Shown: one piece after another, positions 16,038 through 25,560 of the stretch
Position numbering within the stretch: the first letter of the stretch is position 1
Layout of the letters: each line of letters starts with the position of its first letter
From: Agromyces terreus
GTDB taxonomy: Bacteria > Actinomycetota > Actinomycetes > Actinomycetales > Microbacteriaceae
DNA length: 64,000 nt
Reading direction: 5' to 3'
NCBI RefSeq assembly: GCF_009749465.1
Contig: NZ_WBIS01000002.1
Span: 372,001 to 436,000 of the forward strand
Notes under the pieces: model-generated
The model's input: only the letters and a program-made list of their open reading frames with translations
Database searches by the model: none
What the model was told of the DNA's origin: nothing
Translations under genes and position numbers: made by a program

Positions 16038-18554
16038 TCAGTCGACCGGAATGGCGGATTCCTCGGCATCCAGGTCGATCGAGAGCGTCGGGATCGACGC
16101 CGTCAGCAGGGTGCCGTCGGCCCGGCGGGAGCCCGCGACGTCCTTCATGCGGGGTGCGCCGCGGAGGCGCGGGCCCTGGCCGTCGAGCGGCACCGAGACA
16201 TCCGCCCCCTGCTCGATCAGCACCCGCTCGCCGCGCACGCTCACCTCGATGCCGTCGCCCGACTCGGCGTGGAACGAGATCGCCCCGGCCTCGAGGGTGA
16301 CGCGGATGCGCGTGCCGCGCAACGTGAGCGGGAACGTGAGTTTCGACCACGAGTCGGGCAGGCGCGGGTCGAAGGTGAATGTGCCGAGGTGGTCGCGGAA
16401 CCCCGCGAAGCCCATGACGAGCGCCGCCCACACGCCGCCCGTCGAGGCGACGTGCACGCCGTCGGCGGCGTTGTGGTGCAGATCGGCGAGGTCGACGTGC
16501 AGCGCGGAGCGGAAGTAGCGCAAGGCGAGTTCGTGGTAGCCGACCTCGGCCGCGATGATCGACTGCACCACGGCCGACAGCGTCGAGTCGCCCGTCGTCA
16601 GCGGGTCGTAGTACTCGAAGTCGGCGAGCTTCTCGGCGTCGCTGAACCGGTCGCCCTGGAGGTAGAGCGCGAGCACCACGTCGGCCTGCTTCAGCACCTG
16701 GAACCGGTAGATGACGAGCGGGTGGTAGTGCAGCAGCAGGGGCCGGCGGCTCTCGGGCGTGTTCTCGAGGTCCCAGAGCTCCTTCTCGAGGAAGGCGGAA
16801 TCCTGCGGGTGCACGCCGAGCTGCGCGTCGAACGGGATGTGCATGTGCGCGGCCGCGCGACGCCACTCCGCGACCTCGGGCGGGGTGACCCCGAGCCGAG
16901 CGACGAGCTTGTGGTACGCGATCGGGTCGTGCAGCTGCAGGCCGTCGACGGCGGATGCCGCAGCGGCGAGGTTCGCCCGCGCCATGACGTTCGTGTACAG
17001 GTTGTCGTTGACCACCGTCGTGTACTCGTCTGGGCCGGTGACGCCGTGGATGTGGAACACCGCATCGGCCGTGCCGCCCGATCGCCAGAAGCCCAGATCC
17101 TCCCACATGCGGGCCGTCTCGACGAGGATGTCGATCGCGCCGCGGCCGAGGAAGTCGGTGTCGCCCGTCGCCGCCACGTACTGGCACAGCGCATAGGAGA
17201 TGTCGGCGTCGATGTGGTACTGCGCCGTGCCCGCCGCGTAGTACGCCGAGGACTCGAGGCCGTTGATCGTGCGCCACGGGAAGAGTGCCCCGCGCTGGTT
17301 CAGCTCGAGCGCGCGCGCCCGCGCCGACTCGAGCATGCGCTGCCGGAACCGCAGCACGTTGCGCGCCACGATCGGCGAGGTGTAGCTGAGGAACGGCAGC
17401 ACGTAGATCTCGCTGTCCCAGAAGTAGTGGCCGCCGTAGCCGGAACCGCTCACGCCCTTCGCCGCGACGCCGTCTCCGTCGGTGCGAGCCGTCGCCTGGG
17501 CGAGCTGGAAGAGGTTCCAGCGCACCGCCTGCTGCACCTCGGGCTGGCCCTCGATCTGCACGTCGGAGCCCGACCAGAAGTCGTCGAGCCACGCGCGCTG
17601 CCTGGTGAACAGCTCGGCGACCCCGAGCTCGAGCCCGCGGTCGAGCGTGCGATCGCAGCGGTCGGCGAGCTCCCGCGTGGGCACCGTGCGCGCCGTGTGG
17701 TAGCTCACGAACTTCGTGATGCGGATCGGCTTGCCGCGCTCGGCGTGCACGCGGTACAGGTGCTTCGCGAGGTCGTCGTCGATCGAGCCCGACTCCGAGA
17801 ACTCGTTCTCGGTCGCGATCTCGTGCTCGACGCCGACCGCGATGGTCATGCCCGAGTTCGTGCACTGGTAGCCGAGCAGGTACCGGTCGCCCTGGGCGCG
17901 CTTGATGCGCGGCTGCAGCACCCGGTCGGTGAACATGTCGGCCTTGCGCGGGTCGAACACGCCCGGATCCTCCTGCACGCCCGAGCGGTACTCGTCGCGG
18001 CCGTCCTGCCGGTTCAGGATCTGGCTCGAGATGGCGACCGCCGCGTCGGCGTCGAGCATCTCGACCTCGTAGTCGAGCACGACCAGGTGCCGGTCGGTGA
18101 ACGAGACCATGCGCCGGCTCGTGATGCGCACCCGCTTGCCCGACGGCGTGCGCCACTCGATCGAGCGCGACAGCGCCCCCTGCCGGAAGTCGAGCCGGCG
18201 GTCGTAGTCGAGCAGCTCGGCGGTCGCGATGACGAGCGGCTCGTCGTCGACGTAGAGGCGGATGACCTTCGCGTCGGGGGCGTTCACGATGGTCTGCCCC
18301 ACGCGCGCGAACCCGAACGCCTCTTCGGCGTGCCGGATCGGCCAGGTCTCGTGGAATCCGTTCACGAACGTGCCGTGCAGGTGCCCGTCGCGGCCCTCCT
18401 CGACGTTGCCGCGCAGGCCCAGGTAGCCGTTGCCCACCGCGAACAGCGTCTCGGTGCGGCCCTGGTCGTCGACGCCGAACTCGTTCTCGACGAGGGCCCA
18501 CTCGTCGATCGGGAACCGGTTGCGGTCGAGGGGATCGGTGTCGGCGAACCTCAT
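16038..18554 (-). CDS. Glycoside hydrolase family 65 disaccharide phosphorylase
   Basis: An 838-residue inverting phosphorylase that would split an alpha-glucosyl disaccharide with phosphate to give beta-glucose 1-phosphate. Domains follow GH65 order: N-terminal beta-sandwich (about 1-275), helical linker, (alpha/alpha)6 barrel with HYFWDSEIYVLPF and the general acid Glu in HGVTGPDEYT, then a C-terminal beta-sheet. Maltose, trehalose, kojibiose or nigerose specificity cannot be told by eye. The start at 18554 has AGAGGA upstream and overlaps the stop of the HAD gene, whose product would convert the beta-glucose 1-phosphate. An intracellular enzyme, no signal peptide. Confidence 0.93.
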   Translation of the reverse strand: MRFADTDPLDRNRFPIDEWALVENEFGVDDQGRTETLFAVGNGYLGLRGNVEEGRDGHLHGTFVNGFHETWPIRHAEEAFGFARVGQTIVNAPDAKVIRLYVDDEPLVIATAELLDYDRRLDFRQGALSRSIEWRTPSGKRVRITSRRMVSFTDRHLVVLDYEVEMLDADAAVAISSQILNRQDGRDEYRSGVQEDPGVFDPRKADMFTDRVLQPRIKRAQGDRYLLGYQCTNSGMTIAVGVEHEIATENEFSESGSIDDDLAKHLYRVHAERGKPIRITKFVSYHTARTVPTRELADRCDRTLDRGLELGVAELFTRQRAWLDDFWSGSDVQIEGQPEVQQAVRWNLFQLAQATARTDGDGVAAKGVSGSGYGGHYFWDSEIYVLPFLSYTSPIVARNVLRFRQRMLESARARALELNQRGALFPWRTINGLESSAYYAAGTAQYHIDADISYALCQYVAATGDTDFLGRGAIDILVETARMWEDLGFWRSGGTADAVFHIHGVTGPDEYTTVVNDNLYTNVMARANLAAAASAVDGLQLHDPIAYHKLVARLGVTPPEVAEWRRAAAHMHIPFDAQLGVHPQDSAFLEKELWDLENTPESRRPLLLHYHPLVIYRFQVLKQADVVLALYLQGDRFSDAEKLADFEYYDPLTTGDSTLSAVVQSIIAAEVGYHELALRYFRSALHVDLADLHHNAADGVHVASTGGVWAALVMGFAGFRDHLGTFTFDPRLPDSWSKLTFPLTLRGTRIRVTLEAGAISFHAESGDGIEVSVRGERVLIEQGADVSVPLDGQGPRLRGAPRMKDVAGSRRADGTLLTASIPTLSIDLDAEESAIPVD

Positions 18555-19516
18555 GCGTGGTCCTCTCGGGGTTCGTTGCGGGCGTGCGGTTCTGGCGGCG
18601 CCGGCGGTGCCGGCGGCTCGTCTGCCGATCTCGACACGGCCGCTTCGCCGCCTGCTCGAGCGGCGGGGCCGTCCTCCGCCGGTCGAGCAGCGGAGCGCGC
18701 CGAGATGACCGCGGGCAGGAGTTCGTCGAGCTCGTCGACGATGACCTCGGCGCCGAGCTCGCGGAGCGCCTCGCGGCCCACCCCGCGGTCGACGCCGACG
18801 ACGAGGCCGAAGTCGCCGGCCGCGCCCGCCCGGATGCCCGACTCGGCGTCCTCGACGACCGCGCAGGCCGTCGTCGGCAGGCCGAGCAGCTCGGCCGCGT
18901 GCTCGAACATGTCGGGTGCCGGCTTGCCCGCGATGCCGTCGCGGGCCGCCACGAGCCCGTCGACCACGACCTCGAACCGGTCGGCGATGCCGGCGGCCGC
19001 CAGTACCGAGGGGGCGTTCTTCGAGCTCGAGACGACGGCCACGCGGCATCCGCTCGCGATGACGGCGTCGAGGAACGCGACGCTCGCCGGATAGGGCTGG
19101 ACCCCCTCGTCTTCGAGGGTCTGGTTGAACGCGTCGTTCTTGCGATTGCCGAGGCCGTGCACCGTCTCACGCGCCGGGCCGTCGGCGACCTCGCCCTCGG
19201 GGATGCGGATGCCGCGGCTCTCGAGCAGGCTGCGCACGCCGTCGTAGCGCGGCTTGCCGTCGATGTACGCGAAGTAGTCGGCCTCGACGTAGGGGGCGGC
19301 GCCGTGCTCCGCGAGGAACGGCGTGAACAGCCGCGACCACGCGTGCATGTGCACGATCGCGGTCGGCGTGAGCACGCCGTCGAGGTCGAAGAGCCAGCCG
19401 CGGATGCCGCGGAGGTCGACGTCGGCCGGATCGGGGTCGGCGTTGGCGTCGTGTCGCGGGCTCGGGTTCGGGGTCGCGCTGATGGCGGATGCGTCGGGTG
19501 TGTTGTGCGTGGTCAC
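18551..19516 (-). CDS. HAD-family beta-phosphoglucomutase-like protein
   Basis: A 321-residue HAD hydrolase-fold protein, probably interconverting beta-glucose 1-phosphate and glucose 6-phosphate for the adjacent GH65 enzyme. The motifs are FDLDGVLTPT (DxD nucleophile/acid), VVSSSKN (motif II), GKPAPDMF (Lys of motif III) and VVEDAESGIRAG (acidic motif IV), with a helical cap after motif I. The GTG at 19516 follows GAAAGGA. The natural fold seems to end near residue 268; the last about 50 residues are low-complexity Ala/Pro/Arg, partly derived from the palindromic repeat family seen in the siderophore genes. Confidence 0.88.
   Translation of the reverse strand: MTTHNTPDASAISATPNPSPRHDANADPDPADVDLRGIRGWLFDLDGVLTPTAIVHMHAWSRLFTPFLAEHGAAPYVEADYFAYIDGKPRYDGVRSLLESRGIRIPEGEVADGPARETVHGLGNRKNDAFNQTLEDEGVQPYPASVAFLDAVIASGCRVAVVSSSKNAPSVLAAAGIADRFEVVVDGLVAARDGIAGKPAPDMFEHAAELLGLPTTACAVVEDAESGIRAGAAGDFGLVVGVDRGVGREALRELGAEVIVDELDELLPAVISARSAARPAEDGPAARAGGEAAVSRSADEPPAPPAPPEPHARNEPREDHA
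18627..18710. repeat. Degenerate palindromic repeat copies within the HAD gene tail
   Basis: Two diverged copies of the GGTCTCGAGAC / CTCGACC repeat family lie here (a segment with ATCTCGACACGGCC and one with GGTCGAGCAGCGGAG). In the HAD reading frame they give SARSAARPAEDGPA, close to TRSAARPAATD encoded by the copy in the GH38 gene. Confidence 0.6.
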
Positions 19517-19648
19517 GGCGGTCCTTTCGTCGTGCCGGTCGCGGCAGTGGGACCCGCCGTTCGATGCTATTCCGCTGCGGTGCGCGAGCGCGAGGCCGGA
19601 TGCGAGTTCGGAGCAATCGCGGAGGTGGGGTGGGAGCGGCGGGATCCA

Positions 19649-19729
19649 CGGGTTGCAGGAAGGATCCGCCGCCACGCCGGGCTGCGGCGGCGTCTCGGGC
19701 CGTATCGGGCCGAATGTTCCTGCAACCCG
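19649..19729. other. Nested inverted repeat, possible structured RNA or terminator
   Basis: The outer arms CGGGTTGCAGGAA (19649-19661) and TTCCTGCAACCCG (19717-19729) are perfect over 13 bp and enclose 55 bases. Inside, CGCCGCC (19667-19673) pairs with GGCGGCG (19686-19692). It lies in the 371-base gap between the HAD start (19516) and tRNA-Leu, where I see no protein-coding gene. Confidence 0.5.
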
Positions 19730-19887
19730 CCCCCGTGGGCGGCCGGGACTCGACCCGCGGGCGGTCGGGACTCGCCCCGTGTGCGGCCGGGAAGAGCCGC
19801 GCTCGAGGCATCCGCGGCTCGAATGGCCTTTGCCTGCGCGAGATGTTAGGCTCTCGTGGCTGGACGCACTTCGGTGCGACCGCGATC

Positions 19888-19971
19888 GCGCGAGTGGCGG
19901 AATTGGCAGACGCGCTGGCTTCAGGTGCCAGTACTCGCAAGGGTGTGGGGGTTCAAGTCCCCCCTCGCGCA
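19888..19971 (+). tRNA. tRNA-Leu (CAG anticodon)
   Basis: An 84-nt class II tRNA. The acceptor GCGCGAG pairs with CTCGCGC; the anticodon stem CTGGC/GCCAG encloses TTCAGGT with CAG at 19922-19924. A long variable arm precedes the T stem GGGGG/CCCCC around TTCAAGT. The discriminator is A; CCA is not encoded. Confidence 0.97.
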
Positions 19972-19983
19972 CAGACAGAGCAG

Positions 19984-20016
19984 AACGGCCCGGATCTCGA
20001 TGAGGTCCGGGCCGTT
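19984..20016 (+). terminator. Terminator of tRNA-Leu
   Basis: AACGGCCCGGA (19984-19994) pairs with TCCGGGCCGTT (20006-20016) and is followed by the T-rich CTTCGTTTC. It is placed just after the tRNA and before the convergent ABC exporter gene, so it may serve both. Confidence 0.85.
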
Positions 20017-20057
20017 CTTCGTTTCCGAGCGGCCGACCGACCGACCGGGCGGTGCGG

Positions 20058-21788
20058 CTACTGCTGCGCGAGCAGGCGGGCATAGGTGCCGCCGGCGGCC
20101 GCGAGCTCGTCGTGGGAGCCGGACTCGACGATCGAGCCCGCCTCGAGCACGACGATGCGGTCCGCCCGGCGGACGGTGCTCAGCCGGTGGGCGACGACGA
20201 GGGTGGTGCGGTCGGCCGTGAGGCGATCGATGGCGTCCTGCACCTCGGCCTGGGTCTCGGGGTCCAGTGCCGCCGTCGCCTCGTCGAGGATCAGGATCGC
20301 CGGATCGCGGATGAGCGCCCGGGCGATCGCGAGCCGCTGCCGCTGCCCGCCCGAGAGCTGCGCCCCGCGATCGCCGACCGGGGTGTCCCAACCGTCGGGA
20401 AGGTCGAAGACGAAGTCGGCGTTCGCGTTCAGGAGAGCGTCCGTGAGCAGCTCGTCGGAGACGTCCTCGATGCCGTACGCGACGTTCTCGCGGATCGAAC
20501 CGCGGAAGAGCACCGACTCCTGCGGCACCACCGAGATGAACCGACGGGCGGTGCGCATGTCGATCGACTCGATATCGGCACCGTCGATCAGCACCCGGCC
20601 GTCCACGGGGCGGAGGAACCCCAGGGCGAGGTTCACGAGCGTCGACTTGCCGGATCCCGACGGGCCCACGAAGGCCACGGTCTCGCCGGGGGCGATCGAC
20701 AGGTCGAGGCCGTCGATGACGCGCCCCGAGCCGTAGTCGAAGTCGACCCCGACGAAGTCGATCGCACCGCGGGCCGCGCTCACCTCGCGCTTGCCGCCGT
20801 TGCGCTCGACGTCGGGCTCGAGGAGGACCTCGACGATCGATCGCCGCGACTCGATGCCCTTCGTCACGATCGGCGCGATCTGGAACGCCGAACTGATCGA
20901 ACCGGTCAGCAGCGAGAAGTAGGAGCTGAGCAGCACGACGTCGCCGACGCTGATCGGGATCAGACCCGACATCGACACGAGGGCGGCACCGAAGAGGCAT
21001 CCGAGGGTCAGGAGCTGGTAACTGCTCCACGAGAGCGCGCCGAACCGCCCGTTCAGCCGGTCCAGTGACATCCCGGCGCGCTGCACGTCGTTCGAGGTGT
21101 CGACGACGCGGCGCACCGACACCGCCTCGAGGCCGTGCGCCCGGGTCACCTCGAGCAGCGACGACATCTCGTTCACGCGCGACGACATCTGCTCGACGCT
21201 GCGCCGGAACGCTTCGTTGCTCGGTCCGGTTCGGCGACGGAGCCAGAGGATGAGGCCCGTCGCGAGCGGGACGGTGAGGGCGAACACCGGGAGGAACTCC
21301 GGCACGCGCAGCGCCGTCGCGATGCCCGCGCCGATGAGGATGGTGAACGCGCTCAGCACCGGTCCGAAGGACTGCTGCAGCATGAGTTCGATGTTCTCGA
21401 CGTCGCGGACGACCTTCGTCTGCGCCACGGCCGCGCTGGAGCGCGCGTGGTAGCCGATCGAGAGCTCCTGGAGCCGGGTGGCGAGCGCCTCGCGCAGCCG
21501 CGCACCGAGCTGCCTGACGGCGTACGAGTAGGCGCGCACGTAGACGGCGTTGGCGAGCACGTTCGCGAGGATCGCGACCACGGCGAGCCCTGCGGGCGCG
21601 ACCAGAGACGACGGATCGCGTTGCTCCACGAGCGCGTCGATCACGGTCGCCGTCACGATCGGCAGGATCCAGAGCGGGCTGTCCTTCACGATGAACGCGA
21701 CGACGGCGACGGCCAGCCGGCCGCGCGCGGGGCGGAGGCCGCTGCGCAGCAGGCGGTCGGGGTCGAGTTCCTGACGGAGCCGGGTCAT
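20058..21788 (-). CDS. ABC exporter, fused membrane and ATPase domains
   Basis: A 576-residue half-transporter of the multidrug/lipid/peptide exporter class. About six membrane spans fill residues 20-310, and the nucleotide-binding domain follows: Walker A GPSGSGKST, signature LSGGQRQRLAIA, Walker B ILILDEATAALD, and switch His in VVAHRLSTV. It probably works as a homodimer because no second half gene is adjacent. The start has AAAGG upstream. It follows the secreted GH26 gene in the same direction but behind a strong hairpin, so membership of the mannan operon is uncertain; its substrate is unknown. Confidence 0.9.
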   Translation of the reverse strand: MTRLRQELDPDRLLRSGLRPARGRLAVAVVAFIVKDSPLWILPIVTATVIDALVEQRDPSSLVAPAGLAVVAILANVLANAVYVRAYSYAVRQLGARLREALATRLQELSIGYHARSSAAVAQTKVVRDVENIELMLQQSFGPVLSAFTILIGAGIATALRVPEFLPVFALTVPLATGLILWLRRRTGPSNEAFRRSVEQMSSRVNEMSSLLEVTRAHGLEAVSVRRVVDTSNDVQRAGMSLDRLNGRFGALSWSSYQLLTLGCLFGAALVSMSGLIPISVGDVVLLSSYFSLLTGSISSAFQIAPIVTKGIESRRSIVEVLLEPDVERNGGKREVSAARGAIDFVGVDFDYGSGRVIDGLDLSIAPGETVAFVGPSGSGKSTLVNLALGFLRPVDGRVLIDGADIESIDMRTARRFISVVPQESVLFRGSIRENVAYGIEDVSDELLTDALLNANADFVFDLPDGWDTPVGDRGAQLSGGQRQRLAIARALIRDPAILILDEATAALDPETQAEVQDAIDRLTADRTTLVVAHRLSTVRRADRIVVLEAGSIVESGSHDELAAAGGTYARLLAQQ

Positions 21789-21826
21789 GGGCGTTGCCTT
21801 TCGGGACGGCGGGAGGGGGGAACGCG

Positions 21827-21860
21827 GGGCAGGGCGCGGTGCAACGCCCGCGCCCTGCCC
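21827..21860 (-). terminator. Hairpin downstream of the secreted GH26 gene
   Basis: GGGCAGGGCGCGG (21827-21839) and CCGCGCCCTGCCC (21848-21860) form a perfect 13-bp stem with an 8-base loop, ten bases after the GH26 stop. It is probably a full or partial terminator of the importer-mannanase operon. Confidence 0.7.
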
Positions 21861-21869
21861 GTCGCCCGA

Positions 21870-23294
21870 TCAGCCGGGCAGGGTCCAGCGTTGGTTGGCC
21901 TGGGTGTTGCAGTCCCAGATCTGCAGTCGTGTGCCGTTCGCGGAGTTCTGGCCGGTCACATCCAGGCAGCGGCCGGACTGGGGGTTGCGAAGACGCTGGA
22001 CCGCGGTGTCGTACACCCACGTCTGCGCGCCGCTTCCGTTGCAGTTCCAGAGTTGGATCACGGTGCCGTTCGCCGTGCCCTGCCCTGCAGCGTCGAGACA
22101 CCGGCCGGAGTTCGGGTTCCGGATGGTGCCGTCCGCGGCGACCGTCCAGGTCTGGGCGACTCCGGAGGCGCAGGCGTACAACTGCACGGCCGTACCGTTC
22201 GCCGTGCCGGATGCCGCGGCATCGACGCACTTCCCGGCGAGACCGACGATCGCCCCGGTGCGCGCGGTCGGCGGCGGGGTGCCTCCGCCGATACCCACCT
22301 CCCCTTGATTCAGCACCCGCCCGTTGAAGTAGGTGTTCTGGATCTCGGTGTTGGAGTTGTTCCCGCGCAGCTGCTCAGACCAGACCATGAAGTAGCTCCA
22401 TCGCGTCTGGCTCGAGAGGAACGAGGCATCCGGAACCTTGCCCATCTCTGCGATGGCGATCGGCTTGCCTCCCGCGATCGCCTGCATCTGCTGGTAGTCG
22501 CCCGAGCTGGGGTAGTTCTTGTACCACGCGTCGAGCGAGACGACGTCGACGTAGGAATCGCCCGGATAGTAGTTCGCCCACCCGCCCGCGGGGTTGTCCT
22601 GCACGTTCCAGACCCAGATCAGGTTGTCGAGGCCCTGACTGTCGAAGTAGTCGCGCATCTGCTGGTAGATCTTGGCGCCGCCGTTGGCTCCTGGGCGGCC
22701 GCCCCACCAGTTCCAGGTCTCGTTCATCTCGTGGAACGGACGCCACAGCACCGGCACGCCGGCGTCCTTCAGTTGACGCAGGTACGGCACCACGGCGGCC
22801 ATGCGCTGGCGCCAGGTGGTGTTGAGCGCGGTTCCGCCCGTGACGATGTCCGTGAACTGCGCGTTGCTGATGGTCGTATTGACGCCGCCGCTGAACTCGC
22901 AGGTGTTCGAGACGGTCGGCGAGCAGGCGTGCCACGTCAGGGCGACGAGCGACCCGTTCGCCCATTCCGTCTTCGCCTGGTCGATGACGCGTTGCCGGTT
23001 GCCGATGTCGTCGGAGCGGAACATCATGTCACCGCCCCAGAGGCCCGGGTACTGGCCGGTGATGTCCTTCACCTGCTGCGTGTACTGGGCCGGCGCCGTC
23101 GCCGGCTCCTTGTTGTGCTGGCCCGAGACGATGCTCGTGCCAGCGATCGAGGCGAGGTAGTTGAGGACCGCGGCCTTCGAGGACGCGGGAAACGCTTCGG
23201 CGGGTTCCGACTGCGCGGCGGTGCCTGCAGCGAGCCCTCCCAGGATGACGGCGCCGATCAGCGCCATCGTCATCGGTCGGTGTCGCAACTTCAT
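21870..23294 (-). CDS. Secreted GH26 beta-mannanase with ricin-type (CBM13-like) domain
   Basis: A 474-residue extracellular endo-beta-1,4-mannanase. A signal peptide is seen at residues 1-27 or so (ALIGAVILGGLAAGTAAQS). The GH26 barrel spans about 36-335, with acid/base Glu189 in WRPFHEMN and nucleophile Glu283 in IAIAEMG. A Thr/Pro linker precedes a ricin B-like trefoil at about 345-474 with three repeats (GKCVDAAA, GRCLDAAG, GRCLDVTG, each with a QxW element) that would bind sugar polymer. AAGGAA precedes the ATG. It lies 69 bases after the esterase gene as the distal enzyme of the importer operon. Confidence 0.93.
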   Translation of the reverse strand: MKLRHRPMTMALIGAVILGGLAAGTAAQSEPAEAFPASSKAAVLNYLASIAGTSIVSGQHNKEPATAPAQYTQQVKDITGQYPGLWGGDMMFRSDDIGNRQRVIDQAKTEWANGSLVALTWHACSPTVSNTCEFSGGVNTTISNAQFTDIVTGGTALNTTWRQRMAAVVPYLRQLKDAGVPVLWRPFHEMNETWNWWGGRPGANGGAKIYQQMRDYFDSQGLDNLIWVWNVQDNPAGGWANYYPGDSYVDVVSLDAWYKNYPSSGDYQQMQAIAGGKPIAIAEMGKVPDASFLSSQTRWSYFMVWSEQLRGNNSNTEIQNTYFNGRVLNQGEVGIGGGTPPPTARTGAIVGLAGKCVDAAASGTANGTAVQLYACASGVAQTWTVAADGTIRNPNSGRCLDAAGQGTANGTVIQLWNCNGSGAQTWVYDTAVQRLRNPQSGRCLDVTGQNSANGTRLQIWDCNTQANQRWTLPG

Positions 23295-23363
23295 CGTTGT
23301 TCCTTCCGTTTCTCGATCGCCCGCGCGAATGCGCGAGCGCTCCGACGCCGGACGGCGGCGGGG

Positions 23364-24143
23364 TCAGGGGAGCCTGCGCAGGGGGAGCCACTCGAGCACG
23401 CGGCGGATCTGCTGGTCCCAGTGGTGCCAGTCGTGGCCGCCCGGGCTCTCCGAGTACTCGAGCGGCAGGCCGGCGGCGGCCGCGACGTCGCGGAAGCGTC
23501 GGTTCTCCTCGAGGTTCTCGTCATCGGAACCGCACCACTGGAGGAGCTTCGGGCACGCGGCATCCGCCCTCGATCGTGCAAGGTGCATCAGGTCGTCGCC
23601 GTGGTCGCGGGCCCGGCCGCGTGAACCGAACGTCGCCCGCCACTCGGGCGTCTCCGGCCGGGCGGTGACGTCGAGGCCGCCCGACAGGCTCGCAGCGGCG
23701 GCGATCGATCCGGGTTTGCGCAGCGCCCACTTGAAGGCGCCGTACCCGCCCATGGAGAGTCCGGCCGCGAACGTGTCGGCCGGCGCCGACGACAGCGTGA
23801 ACCACGATGCGACCAGTGCGGGCAGCTCTTCGGTGACGTAGGTCCAGTAGTCGTGGCCGGCAGTCTGATCGGTGTAGTACCCGCGATGCACCGTCGGCAT
23901 CACGACGGCGAGATCGTAGCCCTCGACGTAGCGCTCGATCGCCGTGCGGCGCGTCCACGCGGTCTCGTCGTCGCCCATGCCGTGCAACAGGTAGAGGACC
24001 GGCGTCCCGACACGGCGACGCTGCCGTGCGGGAGCCGGGGTCGGGTCCGGAGCTGGTTTCGGAGCCGGTTCCGGCAGGATGACGGTGGCCTTCGTCGCCA
24101 TTCCGAGCACCCGCGACTGGAACGAGCACTGGAGGAGTGCCAT
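23364..24143 (-). CDS. Alpha/beta-hydrolase esterase (esterase D / acetyl-esterase-like)
   Basis: A 259-residue esterase of the tributyrin esterase/EstA group. The nucleophile Ser is in GLSMGGYGAF, the oxyanion segment in LYLLHGMGDDETAW, and the catalytic His in GGHDWHHWD. A Pro/Ala-rich loop (PAPKPAPDPTPAPA) interrupts the N-terminal beta region, which is unusual. No signal peptide is visible, suggesting an intracellular role. Between GH1 and GH26 mannan genes, removal of acetyl groups from manno-oligosaccharides is a reasonable inference, but other acyl esters are possible. The GAGGAG-type site GGAGGA upstream lies within the end of a frame antisense-free gap of four bases after GH1. Confidence 0.78.
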   Translation of the reverse strand: MALLQCSFQSRVLGMATKATVILPEPAPKPAPDPTPAPARQRRRVGTPVLYLLHGMGDDETAWTRRTAIERYVEGYDLAVVMPTVHRGYYTDQTAGHDYWTYVTEELPALVASWFTLSSAPADTFAAGLSMGGYGAFKWALRKPGSIAAAASLSGGLDVTARPETPEWRATFGSRGRARDHGDDLMHLARSRADAACPKLLQWCGSDDENLEENRRFRDVAAAAGLPLEYSESPGGHDWHHWDQQIRRVLEWLPLRRLP

Positions 24144-24147
24144 CGGG

Positions 24148-25560
24148 CTACCCTGCGAGGGAGTCGTCTCGCCGACCCGCCGCGATCTGCCCGGCCAGCC
24201 AGCGCGCGCTGTCCTTGGGCGTGCGCACCTGGGTGTCGTAGTCGACGTGCACGAGACCGAACCGGCGATCGTAGCCGAACGCCCACTCGAAGTTGTCGAG
24301 GAAGGACCACACGAGGTACCCGCGCAGGTCGACGCCGCGCTCGATCGCGCGGGCGGCGGCGGCGAAGTGCGCCTCGAGGAAGGCGATGCGCTCGTCGTCG
24401 GCCACCCGGCCGTCGACGACCTCGTCGCGGAAGGCCGCACCGTTCTCGGTGATCATGAGGGGCAGCCCGGTCTCGGCGTGCATCTTCACGAGCAGCGCCT
24501 CGAGACCGTCGGGGTCGATGACCCAGCCCATCGCGGTGGTCGGGCCCTCGGGCTGGATGAACTCGACGTGACCGCTGCCCGGCCACGGATTGCCGGCGAT
24601 GCCGTGGGCTGCCGAATCCTGCGGGCCCTCGCCGGGCATGCGCACGACCATGGGCAGGTAGTAGTTCAGGCCGAGCAGGTCGAGCGGCTGGTGCGCCTGC
24701 CGCTCGTCGCCGTCGTGCACGAACGACCAGTCGGTCACCTCGGCGGTGTCGGCGAAGAGCTCCTCGGGATACGCGCCGCGCAGCATCGGCCCGAGCCAGA
24801 CCTGGTTGCCGACGCGATCGATGCGATCCACCGCTTCGTTCGAGGCACCCGGTGCCGGCTTCACGAGGTGCACGTTGAGCGTCGCCGACACATCGGGGGT
24901 GCCGGTGCTGTGCCGACGGAGCTCTGGCACGGCGAGTCCGTGCCCGAGATTCATGTGGTGCGCGGCGCTGAGGCCCGCCGCCGGGTCGTTGCGGCCCGGG
25001 GCGTGCACGTCGGCCGCGTACCCGAGGAAGGCCGCGCACCACGGCTCGTTCAGCGTCAGCCAGGTGTGCACCCGGTCGCCGAGCGCCTGCGCCGCGATGC
25101 CCGCGAACTCGGCGAAGCGGTACGACGTGTCGCGGTTGGTCCACCCGCCGAGGTCTTCGAGGGCCTGCGGGAGGTCCCAGTGGTACAGCGTGGCGATGGG
25201 CGCGATGCCGCGCGCGACGAGGCCGTCGACCAGCCGGTCGTAGAACTCGAGCCCTCGGGTGTTCACCGTGCCCTGCCCCGTCGGCAGCACGCGCGACCAG
25301 GAGAGCGAGAACCGGTACGCCTGCACGCCCAGCTCGGCCATGAGGTCGAGGTCGGCCTCCCACCGGTGGAAGTGGTCGCACGCGACGTCGCCGGTGTCGC
25401 CGTTCAGCACCCGGCCGGGGGAGTGGCTGAACGTGTCCCAGATCGACGGGCCGCGTCCGCCCTCGGCCGCGCCGCCCTCGATCTGATAGGCGGCCGTCGC
25501 GGTGCCGAGCATCACGTCGGGCGGAAGCATCCGGATGCCGCTGCGCCGCGTCGAGGTCAC
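24148..25560 (-). CDS. GH1 beta-glucosidase (or beta-mannosidase-like GH1)
   Basis: A 470-residue intracellular family 1 glycosidase, retaining, acting on short beta-linked oligosaccharides. Acid/base Glu172 lies in TLNEPW and nucleophile Glu372 in MITENGA; the N-terminal [10 protein letters not shown] and C-terminal [13 protein letters not shown] sugar-site motifs are present. The GTG start at 25560 overlaps the permease stop as GTGA; ATG 25530 is an alternative. In a mannan locus it would clear cellobiose- or glucosyl-mannose-type ends from glucomannan oligosaccharides. Confidence 0.92.
   Translation of the reverse strand: MTSTRRSGIRMLPPDVMLGTATAAYQIEGGAAEGGRGPSIWDTFSHSPGRVLNGDTGDVACDHFHRWEADLDLMAELGVQAYRFSLSWSRVLPTGQGTVNTRGLEFYDRLVDGLVARGIAPIATLYHWDLPQALEDLGGWTNRDTSYRFAEFAGIAAQALGDRVHTWLTLNEPWCAAFLGYAADVHAPGRNDPAAGLSAAHHMNLGHGLAVPELRRHSTGTPDVSATLNVHLVKPAPGASNEAVDRIDRVGNQVWLGPMLRGAYPEELFADTAEVTDWSFVHDGDERQAHQPLDLLGLNYYLPMVVRMPGEGPQDSAAHGIAGNPWPGSGHVEFIQPEGPTTAMGWVIDPDGLEALLVKMHAETGLPLMITENGAAFRDEVVDGRVADDERIAFLEAHFAAAARAIERGVDLRGYLVWSFLDNFEWAFGYDRRFGLVHVDYDTQVRTPKDSARWLAGQIAAGRRDDSLAG

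Noticed and set aside
16038..18554. GH65 gene as part of the mannan system
   Set aside because: GH65 acts on alpha-glucosyl disaccharides; it pairs with the HAD phosphoglucomutase, not with the beta-mannan enzymes.
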